A DNA stretch of 64,000 nucleotides from Myxococcales bacterium. GTDB taxonomy: Bacteria > Myxococcota_A > Polyangia > Nannocystales > Nannocystaceae. The stretch's first letter is position 1; every line of letters starts with the position of its first letter. Positions 28,441 to 36,106 of the stretch are shown here, one piece after another. Under the pieces are notes generated by a model. The model saw nothing but the letters and a program-made list of their open reading frames with translations, had not been told where the DNA came from and did no database searches. The translations under genes were made by a program, and so were the position numbers. The stretch lies in contig JACKDU010000001.1 in assembly GCA_020633335.1 (NCBI GenBank), positions 558,001-622,000 on the forward strand, written 5' to 3'.

Positions 28441-30579
28441 CTACGGGTCGTCGGGCCCGGTGAGCGTGATCCCGTCGTCGTCGCAGCGCCACTCGACGGC
28501 GGCGATCGGCCCGACGATCGCCGGGGCGAGGGCCTCGCAGAGCGCGCGGGTGGTCGCGTCGTCGACCACCAGGCGGGGCGGGGTCGCGTCGTCGGGGGGC
28601 GAGAGGCCGGCGAGGGTGAATTGCGGCGACGCGAGGAGGAGGCCGGCGTAGCGCCGCAGGCCGGCCTCGAGCGCGTCCGCGTCGAGCTCGGCGAGCCTCG
28701 CCTCGAGGGGCGCGCCGACCAGCGCCGCGAGGGCTGCGCGCGCCTCGGCGTCGCCGAGCTCGCTCTCCTGGATCACGCGGTCGGAGATCGCCAGGAGCGC
28801 GTCCTCGACCCGGAGCTCGGGCGCGGCCCGGGCGAGGCGGAGGAGCTCGGCGATCACGTCCTCGTCGCCGTCGCGGGTCGGCGGGCCGAGCCAGCGGGGA
28901 TCGACGCCGGCGCCGACGCTCGCCTCCCAGGCGAGGGCCGCGACCACGTCGAGGCCGCGGTGGCCGGGCTCGCTCTCGTCGAGGAAGGCCCCGAGCGCCC
29001 GCAGGAGCTCCTCGTCGGTCCAGCCGTGGGGGAGCGGGAAGCGCTCCATCGTCGGCCAGCCCAGCGCGATCGCGGCGCCGTCGATGAGGAGCCAGGGCTC
29101 CTCGCGGCGGAGCAGATCGCCGGCGTGGTTGGCGTCGGCGAAGGGCGCGAAGATCGGCGGGAGCGGGGCGGAGCAGGCGTCGGGGGCGTCGAGATCGAGG
29201 AGGGGGTGGGTGGCGACCGAGACCAGGAGGTCGCGGAGCGAGAATCCGGAGGCGGCGAAGCGGCGGGCGAGGCCCTCGAGGATCGCCCGCTGGAGCGGCC
29301 CGCGCGGCTGGCCGTGGGGCATCGTCAGCGGCTGGCCGCTGGCCTCGCGCCAGATCGCGTCGGCGAGGTGGATCGTCACCAGGGCCGCGAGCGCCCGCGG
29401 GGGCCGCTGGTCGTCGACGCCGAGGTCGAGGCCGCGGCCGCGGAGGCCCTCGAGGCCGCGGGCGAGGGTCGCCTCGAGGTCGCGGGCGCTGGCGCCCGGC
29501 GGGAGCGGGCCGCCGAGGTGGCCCGCGTCGCCGAGGGGGTCGGGGCCCGGGCGCTCGACGAAGCCCGGGCAGGCGTCGCTGGCCCCCCAGGGGCGCCAGG
29601 GGCCGTCGGCGAAGCCGTCGTGGCGGAAGGCGGCGAAGGCCGAGCGCTCGTCGGCCTCCCAGGTTGACCCAAAGACCAGCGCCTCAAGGCCAGGTAGTAC
29701 AGGCCAGGTTCGATCGAGCGCCGGGTCGTCGCTGTCGAGCGGGGTGTCGCCGCCGCCGTGGTGGCAGCCCAGGCACTCGAGGCGGCGCCCGAGGTAGGCG
29801 GCCTCGAAGCCGCGGCCGAGGAAGACCCGACGGGCGCGCTCGAGGTCGTCGGCGGCGACGTTGTTGCCGCCGAGGGGCCGGGCCGCGCGGACGATGAGGT
29901 GGGCGCGGAGGAGCGGGCTGAGGTCGTCGAGGGCGAGGCTCGAGCCGATCAGGTCGGCCATCGTCCACGGCCGCAGCGCGGGCGGCGGGGCGTCGCCCGG
30001 CGGGTGATCGCGGACGAAGGCGGCGAGCCCGGGATCGGCCGCGAGCGGCCCCGGGTGGCCGTAGCAGGCGAGGTCGGCGCTGGCCCCGAGGCGCGGCACC
30101 CGGAGGAGGTCGAGGAGCGCGCCTCGCCAGCGCGCGCGGTAGCGCGGCCCGTCGGCGAGGCCGCGGGCGACCAGCGCGCGCCCGGGGAGGCCGCGGGCGT
30201 CGAGCTCGGCGATGATCGCCGCGAGGAGGCGGGTCTCGCGGACGCCGGTCGGGCGGCGGCCCTGGATCAGGCGGATCGCCCGGGCGGCGAAGGCCTGGTC
30301 GCTGCCCGGGCAGGGCGAGCGCAGCGGGGGGTCGGCGAGGTCGTCGGGGCTCTCGAGCGCCGGGGCGGCGGCGGGCTCGTCGGCGGGCGCCTCCGGGGGG
30401 GCTGCGCAGGCGCTTGCGAGGGCGAGCGAGAGCGCGAACGCCGTGGTCGCGGCGTTGTGCTCACGGGCGGCCGAGCTCGCTCGGCGGGGGAGCGCGTCGA
30501 GATCGCCGCGCTCGCCCACGCGGCGCCGCCTCGGTGATGCTGACCCAAGAGACATCTTGGATGGTGCCCCTCGGATCAC
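28441..30579 (-). CDS. Exported protein with one heme-c-like motif, partner of DUF1501 protein
   Basis: 712 aa. A basic N-terminus of about 40 residues precedes a hydrophobic export signal ending '...LALASACAAPP'. The mature part contains 'RLIQGRRPTGVRETRLL', 'RARRVFLGRGFEAAYLGRRLECLGCHHGGG' (CxxCH, about residue 265), 'FAASGFSLRDLLVSVATHPLL' and 'RYAGLLLASPQFTLAGL'. The spacing of these segments recalls the DUF1592/DUF1588/DUF1800-like exported proteins that pair with DUF1501 proteins in myxobacteria and planctomycetes; family assignment is tentative. Its start overlaps the upstream gene stop by 4 bp (ATGA). Two palindromes lie within or at the start of the gene. Confidence 0.65.
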   Translation of the reverse strand: MIRGAPSKMSLGSASPRRRRVGERGDLDALPRRASSAAREHNAATTAFALSLALASACAAPPEAPADEPAAAPALESPDDLADPPLRSPCPGSDQAFAARAIRLIQGRRPTGVRETRLLAAIIAELDARGLPGRALVARGLADGPRYRARWRGALLDLLRVPRLGASADLACYGHPGPLAADPGLAAFVRDHPPGDAPPPALRPWTMADLIGSSLALDDLSPLLRAHLIVRAARPLGGNNVAADDLERARRVFLGRGFEAAYLGRRLECLGCHHGGGDTPLDSDDPALDRTWPVLPGLEALVFGSTWEADERSAFAAFRHDGFADGPWRPWGASDACPGFVERPGPDPLGDAGHLGGPLPPGASARDLEATLARGLEGLRGRGLDLGVDDQRPPRALAALVTIHLADAIWREASGQPLTMPHGQPRGPLQRAILEGLARRFAASGFSLRDLLVSVATHPLLDLDAPDACSAPLPPIFAPFADANHAGDLLRREEPWLLIDGAAIALGWPTMERFPLPHGWTDEELLRALGAFLDESEPGHRGLDVVAALAWEASVGAGVDPRWLGPPTRDGDEDVIAELLRLARAAPELRVEDALLAISDRVIQESELGDAEARAALAALVGAPLEARLAELDADALEAGLRRYAGLLLASPQFTLAGLSPPDDATPPRLVVDDATTRALCEALAPAIVGPIAAVEWRCDDDGITLTGPDDP
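29663..29694. repeat. Pair of degenerate dispersed palindromes
   Basis: GTTGACCCAAAGACCAGC is followed at once by GCCTCAAGGCCAGG. The reading frame here uses CTA, CTT and TCA codons, out of character with the rest of the gene. Confidence 0.4.
30539..30556. repeat. Dispersed palindrome, site 8
   Basis: GCTGACCCAAGAGACATC, near the start of the CxxCH gene. It overlaps the perfect palindrome CCAAGA-GACA-TCTTGG (30545-30560). Confidence 0.5.
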
Positions 30580-32048
30580 CCGACCCCCAGGAGCGCCCGC
30601 AGGCGGAGGAGCGCGCCGCGGACGCTGTCGCCGCCCTGGGCCTCGCTGGCGACGAAGCCGTCGCGGTCGAAGGGGAAGATCCCGAGGGCGAGGAGGATCG
30701 CCATCCGCACCTCGGCCGGGCTCGCCCAGGCGCTCGCCGCCCCGCTCGCCCGGTCGACCGCGCCGGCGATCGCCGGCCGGTCGATCGGCCCGCCGATCAG
30801 GACCGTGACGCCGGCCGCCGGCCAGTGGCCGAGGCCCTCGCGCTCGTCCTCGCGGGCCGGCGTCCGCCCGAACTCGCTGGTGATCGCGATCATCGCGTCG
30901 TCGAGGTCGAGCTTGTTCGGATCGGCCTCGCCGGGCGCGTTGATCCGGCCGACGAGGGTGGCGAGGGTGTGGGCGTAGTTGCGCGGGGCGGAGACGAGGT
31001 GATCGCGGTGGGTGTCGTGGCCGCCGTCGAGGGTCGGTCGCAGGCCGGCGTCGACCCAGAGCGCGTAGCGGAGCGCCTCGGGGCCGGCGAGCGCGTGGGC
31101 GGCCACCCGCGCGCCGATGCCGGTGATCGAGAGGTCAGACTCGCCGCAGGCCTCGCCGACGCCGAGCCCGAGGAGCTCGGGCGCGAAGAGCCCGGCGAGC
31201 GCGTCGGCGTCGCGGCGGACGGCGTCGACGGCCGCCCAGGCGTCGAGCTCGGGGGCCGCGAGCGCGACGCCGTCGGGCCGGCGCAGGCGCGCCTCCATGC
31301 GCGCGCCGAGGGCGGAGAGGGCCGCGTCGTGGGCCGCCCGCGCGTCCGCGGTCGCCGGCCGATCGAGGAGCCCCAGGAGGTGCGGGAGGCGGCTCAGGGC
31401 GACCTCCAGCGGCCGGCTGGCGCTCGGGTGGGGGCCGACCGCGAGGGCGCTCTGGACGTTGTCGAGGCGGGCGATGTCGCCGGGGTGGACGACCATCGCC
31501 CGCGGGCCGCCGCCGCCCAGCTCGGCGAAGTGACGGCCGATCATCGCCCCGCCGCCGGCGAGCCCGGGGCGGCCGAGGCGGGCGCCGGTGAGGCAGAGCG
31601 GGACCGCGGTCGAGTGCGGGAATTGATCGTGGCGGGTGACGATCACCCGGGTGCGGGCGAGGACGTCGGGGCGCTGCCAGAGCGGCCAGGTCCAGGGGCC
31701 GAGGTCGATCGCCGCGCCGGCCCCGTCCTCGGCGAAGGGGCGGGAGAGCGCCCCGCCCGGCCCGCAGGCGCCCCAGCGCTCGGCGAGCGCGGCCTCGCCG
31801 AAGGCGTGGAGGTAGCGGCCCTCGCCCTCGCCCCAGCCGGGCCCGCAGTAGAAGGTGTCCCAGGGGCAGAGGCCGCCGTACATGTAGAGCTCGAGGACGC
31901 GGCCGGCCTGGCGCTCTGGCGGGATGGCCAAATCGCCATGTTCCTCGGGCCATGTGCCCCAGGCGGCGCGAGCACGCCGGGGGGCGCCGACGAGGGCCGC
32001 GCTCGCCAGCGCCGCGGCGCCGCCGAGGAGGGCGCGGCGGCGGATCAC
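30576..32048 (-). CDS. Tat-exported DUF1501 family protein
   Basis: 490 aa from a GTG start that gives a compact Tat-type signal (IRRRALLGGAAALASAALVG, cleavage near ARA-AW); a longer frame adds 37 disordered residues. DUF1501 features: 'RVLELYMYGGLCPWDTFYC', 'VTRHDQFPHSTAVPLCLTG', 'DLSITGIGARVAAHALAG', 'LWVDAGLRPTLDGGHDTHRDHL', 'DDAMIAITSEFGRTPAREDERE-GLGHWP', resembling the alkaline-phosphatase/sulfatase-like fold. Function of DUF1501 is unknown; these genes usually pair with large exported proteins, as here. The stop overlaps the partner start by 4 bp. Confidence 0.82.
   Translation of the reverse strand: MIRRRALLGGAAALASAALVGAPRRARAAWGTWPEEHGDLAIPPERQAGRVLELYMYGGLCPWDTFYCGPGWGEGEGRYLHAFGEAALAERWGACGPGGALSRPFAEDGAGAAIDLGPWTWPLWQRPDVLARTRVIVTRHDQFPHSTAVPLCLTGARLGRPGLAGGGAMIGRHFAELGGGGPRAMVVHPGDIARLDNVQSALAVGPHPSASRPLEVALSRLPHLLGLLDRPATADARAAHDAALSALGARMEARLRRPDGVALAAPELDAWAAVDAVRRDADALAGLFAPELLGLGVGEACGESDLSITGIGARVAAHALAGPEALRYALWVDAGLRPTLDGGHDTHRDHLVSAPRNYAHTLATLVGRINAPGEADPNKLDLDDAMIAITSEFGRTPAREDEREGLGHWPAAGVTVLIGGPIDRPAIAGAVDRASGAASAWASPAEVRMAILLALGIFPFDRDGFVASEAQGGDSVRGALLRLRALLGVG
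31923..31940. repeat. Degenerate dispersed palindrome
   Basis: GATGGCCAAATCGCCATG: TGGCC/CGCCA arms (one mismatch) around AAAT, in the DUF1501 gene, adding the codons TTG, GAA and CAT. Confidence 0.4.
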
Positions 32049-32241
32049 CGGGCGCTCCTCGATCCGCGTCGAGCTCCCCGGACGAGGGCCCGAGGAGCCG
32101 GGCCCCGCGGGCGCGTCGTCGCGGTCGCGGCCCTGCTTGCCCGCCGCTTCGAGCCCCACGATCGCGTCGTCGCGGTCGCGGTCGCGGAGGCGCGAGGCTC
32201 GGGGGCTCGGCTCGGCATCGGCGACGGCCTCCGATCCTCGA

Positions 32242-33159
32242 TCAGGGCATCGGCACGACGCAGGCGCCGACGTCGGCGTAGAGATCGGGCGGAGCCCCCT
32301 CGTACCAGGGCGTGCAGACCGTCTGGTCCGGGCATTGGGGGTCCTGGAGGTCGCAGAAGGCGGTGCAGCAGCCGTTGCCCTCGCACCCCGGGACGTAGCT
32401 GGCGTCCGCGCAGAAGAGCCCGGGCGCGCAGACGTTGACGTACTCGCAGGGGTCGCCCTGCTGCCCCTCCATCGCCAGGTCGATGCAGGTGAACGCGTCG
32501 TTCGAGGGGAGGCAGGCGGCGCCGTTCTGGCAGTCCTGGAGGAGCGGATCGCAGCCGGGGACGCAGACCCCGAGGGCGCACTCCTGGCACCACATGCAGG
32601 AGGAGGTCGCGTCGAGCGGGCAGTACTCGCCTTCGAACGCGCAGAAGGCGACGCACTCGCCGATCCCGGTGTCGGGGTCGAGGTTCCAGCAGAGGAGGCC
32701 GTCGCCGCAGTTGTCGAGGCCGCTGGCGAGCGGGCCCTCGTTCTGACAGGCGTCGCCGAGGCCCTTCGGCCGCGGGTCGATCGGCACGCACTGGGTGTGG
32801 CTGAAGTCGCCGTCGAAGGTGCACTTCTGGCCCTCGGGACAGGGGTTGTCCGGGGGGTAGCAGCCGGTGATCTTGCCGCCGGTGGTGGTCCCGCTGCCGC
32901 TCCCGCAGTCGCCGTCGCAGGTGGTGCCGCTCCCGTCGGTCGCGGTCCCCGAGCCGCTCACGTTCGCGGTGGTCGAGCCCTTGGAGGTCGACGAGGCCGA
33001 GGCCGAGGCGCTCGCGCCCGAGGTCGACGAGGCCGAGACGCTCGCGCTCGCGCTCGCGCTTGAGGTCGAGCCCTGGGTGGTCTCGGGGTCGTCGCCGCTG
33101 CAGGCGAGGAGGAGGGCGGCGGCGAGGGCCGCGTGGCGGAGGCGGAGGATCGTCGTCAT
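32242..33159 (-). CDS. Cys-rich lipoprotein, tandem paralogue A
   Basis: 305 aa. Signal peptide ending L-L-A-C, then a low-complexity Ser/Ala/Thr/Gly linker to about residue 95, then a mature domain with about 30 cysteines. Its segments include 'CYPPDNPCPEGQKCTF', 'GDACQNEGPLASGLDNCGDGLLCWNLDPDTGIGECVAFC', 'DPCEYVNVCAPGLFCADA' and 'GCEGNGCCTAFCDLQDPQCPD'. This layout (linker plus small disulphide-rich repeats) is common in Nannocystis-like genomes; function is unknown, probably surface exposed. It lies 16 bp from its paralogue, and both are read in the same direction. Confidence 0.78.
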   Translation of the reverse strand: MTTILRLRHAALAAALLLACSGDDPETTQGSTSSASASASVSASSTSGASASASASSTSKGSTTANVSGSGTATDGSGTTCDGDCGSGSGTTTGGKITGCYPPDNPCPEGQKCTFDGDFSHTQCVPIDPRPKGLGDACQNEGPLASGLDNCGDGLLCWNLDPDTGIGECVAFCAFEGEYCPLDATSSCMWCQECALGVCVPGCDPLLQDCQNGAACLPSNDAFTCIDLAMEGQQGDPCEYVNVCAPGLFCADASYVPGCEGNGCCTAFCDLQDPQCPDQTVCTPWYEGAPPDLYADVGACVVPMP

Positions 33160-33175
33160 GGTGGCTCGCTGGGGC

Positions 33176-34102
33176 TCAGGGGGGCAGGGTGCAGACGCCG
33201 ACGTGCTCGTAGCCGGGCTTCGGCGTCTCGGCGTATTGGTGACAGACGACGCCGAGATCGGCGTCAGGGCAGGCGGGGGTGTTCAGGTCGCAGAGGGCCG
33301 CGCAGCAGCCCCCCTGACCGATATCCGTGCATTCGGGGACGGAGTCGAGGGCGACGCAGGCGTGGCCTGGGTCGCAGCCGTTGAGGAAGTCGCAGGGGTC
33401 GCCGTGGCCTCCGCCCGCGCCGCTGGCATCGATCGCGCAGAAGAACACGTCGGCGTAGGAGAGGACGCAGACCTGCCCCGGCCCGCAGGCGTCGGCGTCG
33501 AGGGGGTCGCAGTCGGGGAAGCACATGCCGATGCAGGTCTGGCAGCCGTACCAGCAGGTCGCGCCCTCGGCCGCGCAGGTCAGCTCCGTGTCGCGGCTGC
33601 CCTGACAGATGCCGACGCACTCGCCGACGCCGGTCTCGGCGTCGACGTACCAGCAGATCCCGCCGACGTCGCAGTCGTCGAGGCCGACCTCGGCGCCCTG
33701 GGTGCAGGGCTCGCCCGGGGGCTGGGGGCGCGGCGCGACGTCGACGCAGCGCGAGGACTGGAGGTCGGGCGTGTAGGTGCACTTCTGTCCTTCGGGACAG
33801 TCCTGGCCGTAGGGGTCGCAGGGGGCCGGCGGATCGCCGGTGTCGTCGCAGACGAAGGTGCAGGTGGTCGCGGCGGTGTCGGTGGAGGCGTCGCCGCTCG
33901 CGTCGCTGGTGGTCGCGCTCGCGCTCGTGCTCGCGCCGGTCGCCGCCGCCGACGTCGATGAGGCGCTCACGCTGGCCGAGGCCGAGGCGGTCGAGGACGA
34001 GGAGGTCGCGCTCGCGTCGCTCGTCTCGCCGCCGCCCCCGGGGCCTCCGATGCAGCCGGCGAGGGCGAGGAGGAGGAGCGTGCAGCGGGAGGATGTCTTC
34101 AT
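33176..34102 (-). CDS. Cys-rich lipoprotein, tandem paralogue B
   Basis: 308 aa, same architecture as its neighbour: lipobox L-A-G-C, Ser/Ala/Thr linker, and the Cys-rich domain with 'DPYGQDCPEGQKCTYTPDLQSSRCVDV', 'GLDDCDVGGICWYVDAETGVGECVGIC' and 'GCCAALCDLNTPACPD'. The two clearly arose by duplication but have diverged. The start was placed at the signal peptide; a longer frame adds 12 residues. First gene of the pair, with an A/T-rich promoter region directly upstream. A perfect palindrome (33784-33801) replaces what are GC-rich synonymous codons in the paralogue. Confidence 0.78.
   Translation of the reverse strand: MKTSSRCTLLLLALAGCIGGPGGGGETSDASATSSSSTASASASVSASSTSAAATGASTSASATTSDASGDASTDTAATTCTFVCDDTGDPPAPCDPYGQDCPEGQKCTYTPDLQSSRCVDVAPRPQPPGEPCTQGAEVGLDDCDVGGICWYVDAETGVGECVGICQGSRDTELTCAAEGATCWYGCQTCIGMCFPDCDPLDADACGPGQVCVLSYADVFFCAIDASGAGGGHGDPCDFLNGCDPGHACVALDSVPECTDIGQGGCCAALCDLNTPACPDADLGVVCHQYAETPKPGYEHVGVCTLPP
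33784..33801. repeat. Dispersed palindrome, site 9
   Basis: TCTGTCCTTCGGGACAGT: perfect CTGTCC/GGACAG arms around TTCG, inside paralogue B. It spells the conserved peptide C-P-E-G-Q with the codons GAA and GGA. Confidence 0.65.
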
Positions 34103-34160
34103 CCGCGAAATCACAATTGTGTCAAAACTAACTAACAAAACTCACAAACGTCAAGCCCAA
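34103..34160 (-). promoter_or_regulatory. Candidate promoter of the Cys-rich lipoprotein pair
   Basis: The most A/T-rich stretch in the window. On the minus strand TTGACG (34154-34149) is followed after 18 bp by TAGTTT (34130-34125), a weak sigma-70-like pair, and a second TTGACA lies at 34125-34120. The self-complementary CACAATTGTG (34113-34122) could be an operator. Confidence 0.4.
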
Positions 34161-34253
34161 TTTGAGGATGCGCGCGGTATCGCGCGTTCCATCGCCGGGA
34201 TCGAGGCGGCGTCATTCTCGGACCCGCGCGGGCTCGCCTTGGTGTCGGGGCGT

Positions 34254-34275
34254 CGACCCATGTCGACCTGGGTCG
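34254..34275. terminator. Hairpin after the glycosyltransferase operon
   Basis: CGACCCA pairs with TGGGTCG around an 8-nt loop (TGTCGACC), about 45 bp downstream of the last gene of the minus-strand operon. No T-run; a possible weak terminator. Confidence 0.4.
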
Positions 34276-34312
34276 TCGACCGACCCGGCGACCTCCTCAC
34301 GCCCGCGATCGA

Positions 34313-34330
34313 GATGTCCTAGGGGACAGG
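34313..34330. repeat. Dispersed palindrome, site 10, over a stop codon
   Basis: GATGTCCTAGGGGACAGG: perfect TGTCC/GGACA arms around TAGG. The loop contains the TAG stop codon (as CTA on this strand) of the glycosyltransferase gene. Confidence 0.65.
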
Positions 34331-36106
34331 AGACATGCGCGGGCCGTCGCCGTCGTAGAGGCTGGTCAGCGGGACGTCGTCGAGCTCGACGAGCTCGACC
34401 GGCGCCTGGACCCCGAGCGCGTCCCAGAGCTGGAGCTCGTAGGTGAGCATGTGGCGCTCGTAGAAGTGGAGGCCGGCGCGGGCGCGGGCGGTCGGGGCCG
34501 GGCGCAGCTCCGCCGGCCAGCGCCCCTCGCGGACGTACTGCCGGCGGGCGAGCTCGTGGAGGTCGTGGAGATCGATCGCCCGGGGGCCGAGGCGCTCGAG
34601 CGCCGGCAGGAGCGGGGTGAGCGAGTGCCCCCAGAAGCCGCGGAGGAGCCCGCGCTCGGCCGCCCCCCGGGCGCCGCCGACCAGCGGGGCGTACTGCGAG
34701 AGGCCCTGCGGGTGGGCGTGGATCGTCGACCATGTCCCCGGGACCAGGAGGACGAGGAGCGCGAGCGCGGGCGCATGCCGCCAGCGGGGGCCGAGGGCGG
34801 CGCGCCCCCAGAGCGCGCGCCAGGCGACCGCCGCCGCGAGGGCGAGGAAGGGGTAGGCGGTGAGCCAGTGCTTGGTGCCGCCGAAGATCGGCACCGTCGG
34901 CGCGGCGATGAGCGCGAGCGGGAAGATCGCGAGGAGGGCGAGGAGGACGCCGTCGAGGCGCTCGTGCGGGCGCAGCGGCGCGAGCCAGGTGCGGGGCCGG
35001 GCGGGCGTGGCCCCGCCGCCCTCGGTCGGGGCAGTCTCGGCCTCGGACCCCGACGTGTCCTTCGTCGCCGATGGGGCGGCCTGCGCTCTCTCTCCGTGCG
35101 GTGATGTCTTTTTGGACAGGTCGCGCAAGACCCCGATCCCGAGGCCGACGAGCGCGAGGAGGAGGAGCGCGCTCGGGACGGTCGCCCAGGTGAGGACGAA
35201 GGGGTAGGCGATCGGCAGCGGCGGCTGGTTGTAGTTCACCCCGAGGAATTCCGTGTTGTAGTAGGAGTGCTGGGCGTGGAAGGCGAAGTACTCGGCGAGG
35301 CGATCGATCGGCGCCGACCAGAGCCAGGGCCAGAGCGCGAGGGCGGTGAGCGGCGCGAGGGCGACGATCGATCCGAGCCCCGCCGGGAGCCAGAGCCGCC
35401 CCTGCCGCCAGGCGCCGGCGCGGAGGAGGCAGAGCGCGTAGTGGAGGCCGAGGAGCGCCGGCAGGAAGAGGGCGTTGTGCTTGATGACGATCGCGACCCC
35501 GAGGATCGGCCCGAGCGCGAGCGCCCAGCGGCGCTCGACGAGGGCGGCCCGGTAGGCGAGGGCGACCGCGAGGGTGGCGACCGCGACCGGGACGTCGAAG
35601 CAGTGGAGGCCGGCGTTGAACCACACCCGCGGCAGGAGGATGAACCAGCCGGCCGCGAGGAGGCCGGCGAGGAGGCCGCCGCCGAGGCTGGTCCCGGCGA
35701 TCACCAGGAGGGCGACGCCGAGGCCGGCGAGGAGCTGGGCCGGCAGCCGCATCGCCGCGCCCTCGGGGAGGAGCGGGAGGAGGCCGCCGCCCGGCCCCTC
35801 GGGGCCCTTCGCGTCGGCCTCGCTGGCGGCCGTCGGCGCGGCGAGGAGGCGGGCCGAGAGGCCGCCGGCGAGCTTCATCAGCGGCGGGTGCTCGCGGTTG
35901 ACCGCGAAGGCGCGGTCGCGGGCGCGGGCGGCGATCATTTCACCTGGCTCATGGGTCAGGCTAGCGGCCCACTCGGCGTAGGCCCGCGAGGCGACGAAGT
36001 AGATCCCCTCGTCGCGGACGTAGCCGACGTCGCGGTGGCCGACGCTGAGGAGGAGCGTCGTCAGGGCGCCGGCGAGGGCGGCGACGGCGAGGACGCGGCG
36101 GCTCAT
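34319..36106 (-). CDS. GT39/ArnT-like polyprenyl-phosphate-sugar glycosyltransferase
   Basis: 595 aa GT-C membrane enzyme. Signature features: 'VGYVRDEGIYF' (Asp/Glu pair after the first helix, the catalytic position in PMT/ArnT enzymes), 'NREHPPLMKLAGG', then about ten helices, and 'SAPIDRLAEYFAFHAQHSYYNTEFLGVNYNQPPLPIAYPFVLTWATVP'. Such enzymes transfer a sugar from a polyprenyl phosphate donor to lipid or protein at the outer face of the inner membrane. Last gene of a five-gene overlapping run (ATGA overlap with the gene before). Three palindromes lie in it, one in a linker of residues about 330-350. Confidence 0.85.
   Translation of the reverse strand: MSRRVLAVAALAGALTTLLLSVGHRDVGYVRDEGIYFVASRAYAEWAASLTHEPGEMIAARARDRAFAVNREHPPLMKLAGGLSARLLAAPTAASEADAKGPEGPGGGLLPLLPEGAAMRLPAQLLAGLGVALLVIAGTSLGGGLLAGLLAAGWFILLPRVWFNAGLHCFDVPVAVATLAVALAYRAALVERRWALALGPILGVAIVIKHNALFLPALLGLHYALCLLRAGAWRQGRLWLPAGLGSIVALAPLTALALWPWLWSAPIDRLAEYFAFHAQHSYYNTEFLGVNYNQPPLPIAYPFVLTWATVPSALLLLALVGLGIGVLRDLSKKTSPHGERAQAAPSATKDTSGSEAETAPTEGGGATPARPRTWLAPLRPHERLDGVLLALLAIFPLALIAAPTVPIFGGTKHWLTAYPFLALAAAVAWRALWGRAALGPRWRHAPALALLVLLVPGTWSTIHAHPQGLSQYAPLVGGARGAAERGLLRGFWGHSLTPLLPALERLGPRAIDLHDLHELARRQYVREGRWPAELRPAPTARARAGLHFYERHMLTYELQLWDALGVQAPVELVELDDVPLTSLYDGDGPRMSPVP
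35103..35120. repeat. Dispersed palindrome, site 11
   Basis: GATGTCTTTTTGGACAGG: TGTCT/GGACA around TTTT, encoding D-L-S-K-K-T-S with AAA, AAG, ACA and TCA codons, in a hydrophilic loop of the glycosyltransferase. Confidence 0.6.
35943..35960. repeat. Degenerate dispersed palindrome
   Basis: CCTGGCTCATGGGTCAGG: 7 of 9 positions pair. In the glycosyltransferase gene, with CCA, GGT and GAA codons. Confidence 0.4.
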
